The notes below the pieces were generated by a model that worked only from the letters and a program-made list of their open reading frames with translations, had not been told where the DNA came from and ran no database searches. A stretch of DNA of 64,000 nucleotides from Erwinia sp. S63 (lineage in GTDB: Bacteria > Pseudomonadota > Gammaproteobacteria > Enterobacterales > Enterobacteriaceae): the NCBI RefSeq assembly GCF_016625195.1, contig NZ_JACVUP010000014.1, positions 1 through 64,000 of the forward strand. Reading direction: 5' to 3'. The position numbers were made by a program, and so were the translations under genes. Shown here in pieces: positions 55,072-63,182 of this stretch. Position 1 is the first letter of the stretch; every line of letters begins with the position of its first letter.

Positions 55072-56766
55072 TTACGCCCAATACTTCTTCTTACTGGTTT
55101 TACCCACGCCAGGGTTGCATCTGTTGGTCGGATCCAGTTGCTTCCAGTGATCCACATGCTCGCACGATGCCTGATACAGATGCCCCACATTATGCTCAGC
55201 CGGATACTTAGCACCACGCTCAGCCAGATAGACTTTCACCGCCTCCTTAAACGCCTTCGCATCGACCCCTTCCTTCAACACATAATCCTGATGATTCACA
55301 TAACAGAAAAAGTGTCCGCAGCAGGAATCAACCTGCACCTGCGCTGCTAAGTGATCGGGTAAGGTTAAACGCCAGTCCTCATCATTGCGGCGTAGCGCCA
55401 CGTCGAAGGCCACCAGCCTTTCATTCGGGTTGTAACCCAGCGCATCACAATAAGAGATGGTGCAACCGCCCACACCAAAGCGCACCAGGAAGGCATCTGC
55501 GCCTTCGCGGGCATCACAATGGAAAAAGCCGCCGCTGTGCCCGGCAAAAAATTGTTGCAGCAACGTCTGCAATTCAGGGGTTTGCTGGGCATCGACTTTA
55601 ATCATCAGATGATGTTGATATTCATCGCGATAAGCCATGATGCGCGGGGCAATAAAGCTCGGTGTGAGCTGGTTAAAGCATTGCAGCGCCCGATCAACAA
55701 AATTACGCGGCAGGAAAGGCAGATGGCTGACACGCACGTCCCACTTCGCTTTATTGCTCATCATTTTAGGAATAGCCTGTGGGCCGAGTTTACGGATCGC
55801 CAGATACATATGCTTGGCGTACCGCACGGTTAAGTCGAAGGCGCTGCGATGAATGTATTCTGCCTGCAGCGGCAGTTCGCTCATCTCGGTGAGGAGAAAA
55901 CGACGCAGTGCCACCAACTCGCGTTCATCGTTTGTGCCAATGTAGAAGGTATCGCTACCCGCGCTGGCCTCAAAGGTAGGCAAGCGCACGGCAAACACCA
56001 CCACTTTGCCCGCGCTGCCAGAACTGTCGTGCAGATAGCGCAGGTCACCATTAAAACGCGCAGGGGAGTCAGCGTTGACATCACGAAGGCGATCGGCGTA
56101 ATCATCGGCCCAGATTTTGCCGTCCCAATCTGGCTGGTCGCCGGTTTGATACTGTTGCGCAGCCAGATTCTTCAGCATCACTTCCGGCGTTTCACCCAAA
56201 TTGATACCCAGATGATTGATCATCTCCAGGCGACCGTCGTCATGAATACGGGCAAACAGCGATTTCTCGGTAAAGGCGGGGCCGCGGCGAATCAGTGAAC
56301 CGCCCGAGTTGTTGCAGATACCGCCCACGACAGAAGCGCCAATGCAGCTGGAACCAATCACCGAGTGCGGTTCACGTCCCAGCGGTTGCAACGTGTGCTC
56401 AAGTTCAGTCAGGGTGGTGCCGGGGAAGGCGATGACCTGACGCGCCTGATCGATCACCTGCACGCCCTTGAGCTGGCGGGTACTGATGATCACCACTTCG
56501 CGGTCATAATCATTGCCATCCGGCGTTGAGCCGCCGGTCACGCCGGTATTCGAGGCTTGCATCAGGATAATAGCGTCCTGTGCCACGCAGACCTGTAGGC
56601 TTTGCCACAGTTGCAGCAAGTTTTGCGGCAGTATTACTGCCAGTGCCTCACCGCGACCGACACGAAATCCTTTGGTGTACCAGGCTTTATCATCAGCATG
56701 GGTCAATACCTGTTTGTCGCCCACTATGCCAGCGAGCTGACGCAACATCTCCTGCGAGTTGGTCAT
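55072..56766 (-). CDS. dld: Quinone-dependent D-lactate dehydrogenase
   Basis: A 564-residue membrane-associated FAD enzyme that oxidises D-lactate to pyruvate and feeds electrons to ubiquinone (E. coli Dld, 571). The FAD-binding PCMH domain includes VILPQNLLQLWQSLQV, QASNTGVTGGSTPDGNDYDR and SVIGSSCIGASVVGGICNNS; the C-terminal part has GCTISYCDALGYNPNERLVA and the terminal segment NVGHLYQASCEHVDHW. It has no neighbours in an operon. The divergent PTS operon starts 435 bp upstream. Confidence 0.95.
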   Translation of the reverse strand: MTNSQEMLRQLAGIVGDKQVLTHADDKAWYTKGFRVGRGEALAVILPQNLLQLWQSLQVCVAQDAIILMQASNTGVTGGSTPDGNDYDREVVIISTRQLKGVQVIDQARQVIAFPGTTLTELEHTLQPLGREPHSVIGSSCIGASVVGGICNNSGGSLIRRGPAFTEKSLFARIHDDGRLEMINHLGINLGETPEVMLKNLAAQQYQTGDQPDWDGKIWADDYADRLRDVNADSPARFNGDLRYLHDSSGSAGKVVVFAVRLPTFEASAGSDTFYIGTNDERELVALRRFLLTEMSELPLQAEYIHRSAFDLTVRYAKHMYLAIRKLGPQAIPKMMSNKAKWDVRVSHLPFLPRNFVDRALQCFNQLTPSFIAPRIMAYRDEYQHHLMIKVDAQQTPELQTLLQQFFAGHSGGFFHCDAREGADAFLVRFGVGGCTISYCDALGYNPNERLVAFDVALRRNDEDWRLTLPDHLAAQVQVDSCCGHFFCYVNHQDYVLKEGVDAKAFKEAVKVYLAERGAKYPAEHNVGHLYQASCEHVDHWKQLDPTNRCNPGVGKTSKKKYWA

Positions 56767-57201
56767 GTTTTCTCTTCTTCGTCATTTATTTGCTGCGATA
56801 TTGGACAGCCAGATAAACGTGACGTCAATCATTCATCGGCACTGATCAACAAATAACGCACTGAATCATTATCCCTTTATCTTTCGTGGGGAAAAGTCGG
56901 CGTAACGATAAAAATGCGCGGGAAATCACAATTCAGATCGAAAGAAACTCAGGCGAAAACGTGATGGCAGGCTAAATGCGTTTCATACCATGAAATAAAT
57001 ATAACCGGATGATTTTATTGGTTTTGTTAAATAATGGGTGAGAATTGCAATGTGATAAATATCACAAAAAACAGTGACTATTAATACTTGTCAACGTCAG
57101 AGGGAATGAAATACATGGCAAAAATGTGATCTCTGTTGCAAATAGAAAGGTCGTTCACCGGAAGAATGAATGTCAGACGCGCAGCATACGGAGTGATGAC
57201 A
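56767..57201. promoter_or_regulatory. dld/PTS-operon divergent promoter region with CRP site
   Basis: TGTGATAAATATCACA at 57051-57066 is a perfect CRP palindrome (TGTGA-N6-TCACA). A -10-like TAATACT lies at 57082-57088, so a start near 57095-57100 would put CRP about 37-42 bases upstream, a class II position. The PTS operon is therefore probably CRP-activated. No local specific regulator gene or second operator could be identified. The rest of the gap holds the dld promoter and nothing else I can name. Confidence 0.8.
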
Positions 57202-58182
57202 ATGAGAATTGGCATAGTGATCAGTGGTGGCGATGTAACCGGAATAAATAACTTTGTGTTTCAGATATCACGCATGACGCAGGCGGATATGGTGTTATTT
57301 AATGGCGGCATTCCCGGTTTATTAGAAAACCGCCATCAGGAAATGTCACAGCGCGATCTGGTGGACTATGCCATCACTTCCATTCCCGTGATGCAATCAG
57401 GACGAACCACGCGAAAATTAATTCGCCCTGAGTACGAGGTGATAGCCAAACAACTCAAATCGCTGCGCATTGATGTATTAATTATGGCCGGTGGTGATGG
57501 CTCATTACAGTTCTTACATACGCTGAGCGAATTTGGGGTGAATTGTTTTGGTGTAGGGATGACCATTGATAATGATGTCTTTGGCAGTGACTACACCATT
57601 GGTTTCTCTACCGCTTGTGAGCAAGTCTTAAAAGAAGTTTCGAAGTTAAGAAATACCGGCCGTGCATTAACCGGTCGCGTATTCATGGTGGAGCTGCTGG
57701 GCGGTTATTGTGGTGAATTGACGCTGCAGTCAGCGATCAAATCCAATGCTGATTTCGCGCTGATTCCGGAGTGCCAAATCCCAACACAAGAGCTGGCAGA
57801 GCGCATCACGCAACGGCTTGCTGCACAAAACAGTGTGGTAATCCTCTGCTCTGAAGGCTATACCCGCGAATACTCGCCGGGCTTTCAGGGCGCGATTGAT
57901 ACCTTAATTAAACAGATTGAGCCGTTAATAGGGGTGCGAATTCGTAAAACTATTATTGGTTACGGCTTGCGTAGTGGTGACCCGACCTGTGAAGAGATTT
58001 ATCAAGGCACCATTATGGCCAGTGAAGTTGCGCGCTGTATTCAGTCGGGGATGCGCAACAAAGCGGTGATTATTAATGGCAGTAATCGACCGATACCGAT
58101 TGATCTTATAAGCATGAAAAAACGCCTGGTTGATACCGAAGGGCATCATTACAAACTCGCTAAACAACTGCATATTCTGTGA
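57202..58182 (+). CDS. PfkA-family sugar-phosphate kinase
   Basis: A 326-residue cytoplasmic kinase of the phosphofructokinase family, first gene of the PTS operon. GGDVTG (9-14) and GGDGS (97-101) form the ATP site, the latter being the ATP rather than the PPi version, and TIDND (121-125) holds the catalytic aspartates. Arg159, Arg248 and Arg257 match the E. coli R162, R243 and R252, but the R171 position is Gly168 and the H249 position is Tyr254. The sugar phosphate is thus probably not plain fructose 6-phosphate. The frame is open to 57136; ATG 57202 follows GGAG at eight bases. Confidence 0.85.
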   Translation: MRIGIVISGGDVTGINNFVFQISRMTQADMVLFNGGIPGLLENRHQEMSQRDLVDYAITSIPVMQSGRTTRKLIRPEYEVIAKQLKSLRIDVLIMAGGDGSLQFLHTLSEFGVNCFGVGMTIDNDVFGSDYTIGFSTACEQVLKEVSKLRNTGRALTGRVFMVELLGGYCGELTLQSAIKSNADFALIPECQIPTQELAERITQRLAAQNSVVILCSEGYTREYSPGFQGAIDTLIKQIEPLIGVRIRKTIIGYGLRSGDPTCEEIYQGTIMASEVARCIQSGMRNKAVIINGSNRPIPIDLISMKKRLVDTEGHHYKLAKQLHIL

Positions 58183-58192
58183 GGAAAACGCC

Positions 58193-58507
58193 ATGCTGAA
58201 AATATTATGTGTCTGTGGATGTGGTCTGGGTTCCAGTTTCGCTATCGAAATGAGTGCCAAATCCGTATTAAAGAAACTCGAAATTGAAGCGGATATTGAT
58301 CACACCACGATTTCAGAAGCCAATGCTTTTAAATCCGACATGATTCTAACCCAAAAAGCTTTTGCGGATGTCCTGAATGCCGATGCCAGCCCCGAGCAAA
58401 TCAAACGGGTGATTATTCTCAATAAGCTGACCGACAAGGCAGAAATTGAAGAAAAAATCGTGGCGTTTATGAAAGAACGTAATCTGAAGGTTGCTAACCA
58501 TGAATAG
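58193..58507 (+). CDS. PTS EIIB, ascorbate/lactose type
   Basis: A 104-residue EIIB of the ascorbate (Ula/Sga) class. The phospho-cysteine is Cys8 in CVCGCGLGSS, the pattern C-G-x-G-x-G-S-S of this class. It takes phosphate from EIIA and passes it to the sugar during transport through EIIC. The ATG at 58193 follows GAGGAAAA; an upstream open frame to 58130 overlaps the kinase gene and is not used. The end overlaps the EIIC start by eight bases. Confidence 0.9.
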   Translation: MLKILCVCGCGLGSSFAIEMSAKSVLKKLEIEADIDHTTISEANAFKSDMILTQKAFADVLNADASPEQIKRVIILNKLTDKAEIEEKIVAFMKERNLKVANHE

Positions 58508-59867
58508 TGTGATCAACTTCCTGGTAAAAGACTTATTAGGGCAGGCATCGATTCTGATCGCTTTTATTGCCCTGATTGGTCTGTTACTGCAGAAAAAATC
58601 CGCAGGTAAGGTGGTGGAAGGCACCTTTAAAACGCTGCTGGGCTTCTTAATTATGATGGCGGGTATCAACATTATTGTCGGTACGCTGACCTTCCTGAAT
58701 ACCATCTTCACCCACGGTTTTGGCATGAAAGGGTACATCACCGATGTGGCCGCGATTGCCGGATTAGCCAGCCGTGAACTGGGCTCTGAAGTGGCGCTGA
58801 CGTTGCTGGTGATCTTCATCGTCAACATCATCATTGCGCGCCTGACGCCGTTCAAATACATCTTCCTCACCGGCCAGGCGCTGCTGTGGATGGCAACCAT
58901 CGGTGCGGTGATTGGCTACAAAGCTGGGTTGACGGGTTTACCGCTGATTCTGACGGGCGGCATCTTCGGCGGCATTATGGCGGTCGTGATGCCAGCGCTG
59001 GCTCAGCCGGTGGTGCGTCGCATCACTGACTCTGATGACGTGGCACTCGGACACTTCTGCACCATCGGCTATCTGCTGACTGCAGCAGTGGCGAAAGTGG
59101 TCGGTAAAGGTTCACGCTCGACGGAAGACCTGAAACTGCCGGACAACTTCAAGTTCCTGCAGGACACCTATCTGTCGATGGCGGTGGTGATGGTGCCGAT
59201 GTACCTGATCCCAGCCGTGGCAGCAGGTCCGGAGTTTATTGGCCAGTACAGTAACGGCATGAACTACCTGATGTATGCCTTCATGCAATCGATTCAGTTT
59301 GTTGCGGGTGTATTCGTGTTGTACAGCGGTGTGCGTCTGCTGCTGAACGAACTGGTGCCGGCTTTCCGCGGTATCGCTATGCGTCTGGTCCCGGATGCCA
59401 AACCGGCACTCGATTGCCCGGTGATGTTCCCTTACGCACCAAATGCCGTGATCGTCGGCTTCCTGGCGACAACGCTGGGTTCCGTGGTCGGTATGCTGGT
59501 GTTCCCCATGTTCGGTCTGGCGATGATTTTGCCTGGCCTGCTCACTAACTTCTTTGCCGGTGGCACCGCTGGCGTGTTTGGTAACGCGCTGGGTGGACGT
59601 CGCGGAGCGATGATTGGCGGCTTTGTACACGGTCTGTTTATCACCTTCCTGCCGGCCATTCTGGTCCCGATGCTCGAAAGCTACGGCTTCACCGGTGTGA
59701 CATTCAGTGACTCTGACGTGATCAGTACCGGCCTGGTATTGGGTCATGCGTTCCAGGGCAACTGGTTGTTCGTCGCACTCTTTATTGTCTTTATCACTCT
59801 GATCGCCTGGTTTGTTAACGGAAAATCCCCTAAATCCCACGAGGAAAAGCTTCATGAAACTTTATAA
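58500..59867 (+). CDS. PTS EIIC, ascorbate (UlaA/SgaT) type
   Basis: A 455-residue membrane permease of the PTS ascorbate family, with hydrophobic segments throughout, beginning VINFLVKDLLGQASILIAFI. Landmarks are KVVEGTFKTLLGFLIM, GHFCTIGYLLTAAVAKVVGKGS, DCPVMFPYAPNAVIVGFLAT and FFAGGTAGVFGNALGGRRGA, which form the substrate site in this family. The ATG at 58500 lies within the EIIB end. The sugar is unknown: the operon lacks the ulaDEF enzymes of ascorbate breakdown. Confidence 0.92.
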   Translation: MNSVINFLVKDLLGQASILIAFIALIGLLLQKKSAGKVVEGTFKTLLGFLIMMAGINIIVGTLTFLNTIFTHGFGMKGYITDVAAIAGLASRELGSEVALTLLVIFIVNIIIARLTPFKYIFLTGQALLWMATIGAVIGYKAGLTGLPLILTGGIFGGIMAVVMPALAQPVVRRITDSDDVALGHFCTIGYLLTAAVAKVVGKGSRSTEDLKLPDNFKFLQDTYLSMAVVMVPMYLIPAVAAGPEFIGQYSNGMNYLMYAFMQSIQFVAGVFVLYSGVRLLLNELVPAFRGIAMRLVPDAKPALDCPVMFPYAPNAVIVGFLATTLGSVVGMLVFPMFGLAMILPGLLTNFFAGGTAGVFGNALGGRRGAMIGGFVHGLFITFLPAILVPMLESYGFTGVTFSDSDVISTGLVLGHAFQGNWLFVALFIVFITLIAWFVNGKSPKSHEEKLHETL

Positions 59868-60696
59868 CTTTACCGATCTGTTACAGGTGGCTAAACAACG
59901 TGAATTTAAAGCGCTTGGTTCCTTTAATTTGCACTGCCTGGAAATGTTACCGGCCTTTTTTAAAGCAGCAGAGAAAACCAACAGTCCATTAATGATTCAG
60001 ATCTCAACCGGCACGGCGAAATATCTCGGACACAAATTATTAGTCGATGCGATTCGCTCATTATCTGAAAGCCGTAATGTACCGACGTGCCTGCATTTGG
60101 ATCACTGTTCAGATCTCGATGCGATTCAAACGGCACTGGACGCCGGATTCAGCTCCATTATGTACGACGGCTCGCATTTGCCGATTGAAGAGAATATTGC
60201 CAATACCCGCCGCGTGATTGATATGGCGCGCCCATTACAGGTTTCGGTTGAAGCTGAGCTGGGTGCCATCGGGGGTTCGGAAGACGGTAAAGAAGTGGAA
60301 ATGAACGATGCGTCCTTTACCACCGTAGATGATGCTAAGCGTTTCGTGGATGAAACAGGCGTTGATATGCTGGCCATCTCCATCGGTACTGTGCATGGAC
60401 TATATACCGGTAAAGCGCATATTCAGCATCAGCGTCTGGCCGATATTACTGAAGCGACTAAAACCCCGTTGGTGTTGCACGGCGGTACGGGCGTGAGTGA
60501 TGAAGACATGCGCCTGGCCGTGCGCAGCGGTATCGAAAAAGTGAACGTCGGCACGGAAATGAATGTGCAGTGGGTGGCAAACTGCAAGCAGACGTTTGAA
60601 AAAGGTAAAGTGAATGACAGCGTACGCAACTTCCTGGTGCCCGCTAATGATGCCGTCACCAATGTGCTGGTAGAAAAGATTTCACTGTTCCGTTAA
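59854..60696 (+). CDS. Class II ketose-bisphosphate aldolase
   Basis: A 280-residue zinc aldolase of the fructose/tagatose-bisphosphate class (GatY/KbaY/FbaA family). The catalytic Asp83 and zinc His84 are in CLHLDHCSDLD; DGSHLPIEENI, EAELGAIGGSEDG, the second zinc His in ISIGTVHGLYTG and the third in LVLHGGTGVSDEDM are all present. It should split the bisphosphate made by the operon's PfkA-like kinase into dihydroxyacetone phosphate and an aldehyde. The ATG at 59854 follows GAGGAAAAG and overlaps EIIC by 14 bases. Confidence 0.9.
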   Translation: MKLYNFTDLLQVAKQREFKALGSFNLHCLEMLPAFFKAAEKTNSPLMIQISTGTAKYLGHKLLVDAIRSLSESRNVPTCLHLDHCSDLDAIQTALDAGFSSIMYDGSHLPIEENIANTRRVIDMARPLQVSVEAELGAIGGSEDGKEVEMNDASFTTVDDAKRFVDETGVDMLAISIGTVHGLYTGKAHIQHQRLADITEATKTPLVLHGGTGVSDEDMRLAVRSGIEKVNVGTEMNVQWVANCKQTFEKGKVNDSVRNFLVPANDAVTNVLVEKISLFR

Positions 60697-60760
60697 GTAC
60701 GACTCACTCATGACGTAATAAACCTGAGGTGCCCTGGCGCCATTCGGGGCAGGAGACGCT

Positions 60761-61030
60761 ATGTTTGGATTCTTGAAAAAGGGCTCAGAAAATAAGAGCC
60801 AGGATTCACAAGAAATAGATCTTCAGGCAGAAACCATCAGTGGAAAAATTAGCGAGCTGGAACAACAGCTCGCTGTTAATCCAAAGGCAGTTGATACGCA
60901 GAAACAATTAATGCTGGAATATAATCGTGCATTAAATATCTTTGCGAAAAGCCGCCGTTTTCGTCAGGAAATTGATCCGCTGTTCGTTAAAATTGATGAA
61001 CTGCGTAATACCATCCGCAAATCAATTTAA
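60761..61030 (+). CDS. Unrecognised 89-residue coiled-coil protein in PTS operon
   Basis: A small, highly charged soluble protein of unknown family. It begins MFGFLKKGSENKSQ and continues into two helical stretches, ETISGKISELEQQLAVNP (about residues 27-44) and a Leu-rich C-terminal half rich in Lys and Arg (NIFAKSRRFRQEIDPLFVKI), the style of a helical hairpin. A good AGGAG precedes the ATG and the EIIA gene starts nine bases after the stop, so it is a real operon member. An adaptor or regulator of the PTS is possible; no function can be assigned. Confidence 0.7.
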   Translation: MFGFLKKGSENKSQDSQEIDLQAETISGKISELEQQLAVNPKAVDTQKQLMLEYNRALNIFAKSRRFRQEIDPLFVKIDELRNTIRKSI

Positions 61031-61039
61031 GGAGGCAGT

Positions 61040-61477
61040 ATGAGTATTAAACGACTGCTGCAAGAAGCGAATGCGATTCAGGTGGGGATCAGCGCCACGG
61101 ACTGGCGCGAAGTCATCGCGCTGGCCGCACAACCGTTGGTTAGCGGTGGATATGTGAAGGATTCCTATCCGGAGGCGGTGATAGCCAATACCCTGACGCA
61201 CGGCGCTTATTATGTGTTTGAGGAAGGGATAGCTATTCCGCATGCGCGTCCGGAAACGGGCGTGCTGAAAGATTGCTTCAGCATGATTGTGCTGGATGAG
61301 CCGATCTCTTTTGAGGGTAGTGACAAAGCCGATATCGTGATCATGTTCGGTGCGCGCGACAGCAATGCGCACATCGAAGAGGGCATTCGCGCGATCGTCT
61401 CGTTACTGGAAGATGAAGAGACGCTGGTGCGGTTACGCAAAGCCAGTAGTGTGGCGGAGGTCATTGAAATCCTATGA
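61040..61477 (+). CDS. PTS EIIA, mannitol/fructose/ascorbate type
   Basis: A 145-residue EIIA of the type-2 class. The phospho-histidine is His68 in GIAIPHARPETG, within the conserved IPHA motif, and the C-terminus EDEETLVRLRKASSVAEV is typical. It accepts phosphate from HPr and feeds EIIB. A very strong AAGGAGG ribosome-binding site precedes the ATG. The stop overlaps the start of the next gene as ATGA. Confidence 0.92.
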   Translation: MSIKRLLQEANAIQVGISATDWREVIALAAQPLVSGGYVKDSYPEAVIANTLTHGAYYVFEEGIAIPHARPETGVLKDCFSMIVLDEPISFEGSDKADIVIMFGARDSNAHIEEGIRAIVSLLEDEETLVRLRKASSVAEVIEIL

Positions 61478-62058
61478 CTTCTCACACTGAAGAAAAGGTG
61501 GTGGTGCTGGTTAACGGCATTCCCGCGTCGGGGAAAAGCACCCTGACACGCGCCATGGCGGAACAGTTTGGTTTTCCAGTGCTGACGCTGGATAGCCTGA
61601 AAGAACCGTTTATGGCCAGTTTCGCGCCGGTGGACCGACTGCGTAACCGGCAGTTGGGGTGCGCGGCCTATCAGGCGATCTGGAAGGTGGTCGGACAGGC
61701 ACCCAACTGCTGCGTATACCTGATTGACGCCTGGTTTGGTTTCCAGCCCAAAGAAGTGCTGCAGCAAGGATTGCAGCAGGCAGGCATCACCCGGGTACTG
61801 GAGTTGTGGCTTTCCATCACACCGGACGAAGCGGTCGCGCGCTATCAATCACGACTGACCGATCGCATGCCGGGTCATCCAGGTGCCGAATATCTGCCGG
61901 AACTGCGCAAGCTGGCGGAAACGGCGCAGCCGATGGCGCTCGGACCGGTGCTGCAACTTGATGCCGCCGATCCGGATGAAGCGGCCGCGAGTGCCTGGTT
62001 GCAGCGTCAGTTGCGGCTGCCGGTGAGTGCTCAGCCTGCTTTATCCGCATCCGGTTGA
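61474..62058 (+). CDS. P-loop kinase, zeta/gluconokinase-like
   Basis: A 194-residue P-loop NTPase of the small-kinase type. Walker A is NGIPASGKST (residues 14-23), followed by LTLDSLKEPF, where kinases of this class bind the acceptor, and an Arg-containing lid region (SRLTDRMPGHPG). Such domains occur in gluconate, chloramphenicol and toxin kinases. Its place at the end of the PTS operon, coupled to EIIA by ATGA, suggests it phosphorylates a sugar or sugar-acid intermediate; the acceptor is unknown. The 3' end overlaps the convergent oxidoreductase by 28 bases. Confidence 0.8.
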   Translation: MTSHTEEKVVVLVNGIPASGKSTLTRAMAEQFGFPVLTLDSLKEPFMASFAPVDRLRNRQLGCAAYQAIWKVVGQAPNCCVYLIDAWFGFQPKEVLQQGLQQAGITRVLELWLSITPDEAVARYQSRLTDRMPGHPGAEYLPELRKLAETAQPMALGPVLQLDAADPDEAAASAWLQRQLRLPVSAQPALSASG

Positions 62059-62888
62059 AAGAAGTCCGCCAGCAAAGTGCTGAACTGTTGATCGTGTTGA
62101 CGATCGTCAGCCAGCTGGCGGCAAATTTCCCCTAAAGCCCGATAAAGCTGATCGGTGGCGAGTTCGCCCTGATTGAGCGTGGCAATCTCAACCATCTCCG
62201 CAGCCCAGCGCCAGGCTTTTGGCAGCATGTCCGGGGCGGCTTTTTCCATTCGTTTCAGTAACGCCTGCTGGCTCTCCTGCATCTCTTCACGTAACGCTTC
62301 GGCGGCACCCACACGGCTGGCATTGATCAGCATCGCCGAAGTCAGCAGGGTAATGCCTTTGTTGATACCGGCGTACGCCATCTTCAATGCTGAGGCGGCG
62401 CCGTTTTCAGCGTTCATCACCCGTATCCGCAATCCATAATCACTTAACTGCGCCAGTTTTCCGGCATGGGGTCCTGCAAACCAGAAGCGCGGTCCGGTGG
62501 GATTTTGCTCGCCCGGCGGCAAGCCAATAATCGCTGCATCGGCAAAGGGTGTGCCGGTGCTTTCGATCACCTGAGCCACCCGCCTTAGCGTCTCCGGACT
62601 GATAGCGTTGCAATCCACATACAGCGGTTTATGAACAGCGGATTGCAACAGCGGGGCCATTTGCTGTGCCCAGCTGAGTGCCGATTCGGGCGGCAGGATT
62701 GAAAGGATAATATCGGCCTCACACAGTGCCTCTGCGCTGCAGTCGACAATATTTGCCTGTTGTGCACGCTGTTGAGATTGGGCGGAGCGTTGGCTTAGCG
62801 GGGTAATCACCCGCGCCCCGTGCTGGGCAAGTACAGCCCCGATGGCCGCGCCCATAGCGCCGGGTGCGGCGATAGCAATGGTTGTCAT
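62031..62888 (-). CDS. NAD(P)-binding 6PGDH-like oxidoreductase, DUF1932 type
   Basis: A 285-residue enzyme. The N-terminal Rossmann motif is IAIAAPGAMGAAIGAVLAQH (residues about 4-23), with NAD-binding loop LSILPPES; the C-terminal helical domain contains ALKMAYAGINKGITLLTSA, where the Lys is placed like the catalytic lysine of beta-hydroxyacid dehydrogenases. The glycine motif is GxMGxx rather than GxGxxG, as AP replaces the first glycine. The frame is open to 62960; ATG 62888 follows AAGGAG. The substrate is unknown. Confidence 0.82.
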   Translation of the reverse strand: MTTIAIAAPGAMGAAIGAVLAQHGARVITPLSQRSAQSQQRAQQANIVDCSAEALCEADIILSILPPESALSWAQQMAPLLQSAVHKPLYVDCNAISPETLRRVAQVIESTGTPFADAAIIGLPPGEQNPTGPRFWFAGPHAGKLAQLSDYGLRIRVMNAENGAASALKMAYAGINKGITLLTSAMLINASRVGAAEALREEMQESQQALLKRMEKAAPDMLPKAWRWAAEMVEIATLNQGELATDQLYRALGEICRQLADDRQHDQQFSTLLADFFQPDADKAG

Positions 62889-63182
62889 CACGATAACTCC
62901 TTCAGGCATTAAGTTCTCAGTATGGAACGTGCTAAAAGGATCGTGTGCAGGGAAGTGCAAGCAAATACAACCGTTAACCCGATGCAGTTTTGCCCCGGCA
63001 CTTTTATTGCTGCTGACGGTGGCGCTGTGGACGATTTGGCGGGGAAGAAAACGGGCTGCAAGTGCTTATGTTCATTCCGGATCGTGATAATAACCGCATG
63101 ATTTGATAAGGCATATTTCACACGCTCAACCAGGCTTGATGGATGTTCTGCATGATATTGCGCATCCATCAAGGAGACCTGT
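62889..63182. other. Gap with a hairpin at the SDR ribosome-binding site
   Basis: CTTGATGGATG (63135-63145) and CATCCATCAAG (63163-63173) are perfect 11-bp inverted arms. The right arm ends inside the AAGGAG (63171-63176) that serves the SDR start at 63183, so folding could hide the ribosome-binding site. The rest of the gap holds the two divergent promoters; no other element is recognised. Confidence 0.6.

Noticed and set aside
57202..62058. Ordinary ulaABC ascorbate operon
   Set aside because: The transporter class fits, but the enzymes for ascorbate breakdown are missing and a kinase/aldolase set for a ketose is present instead.
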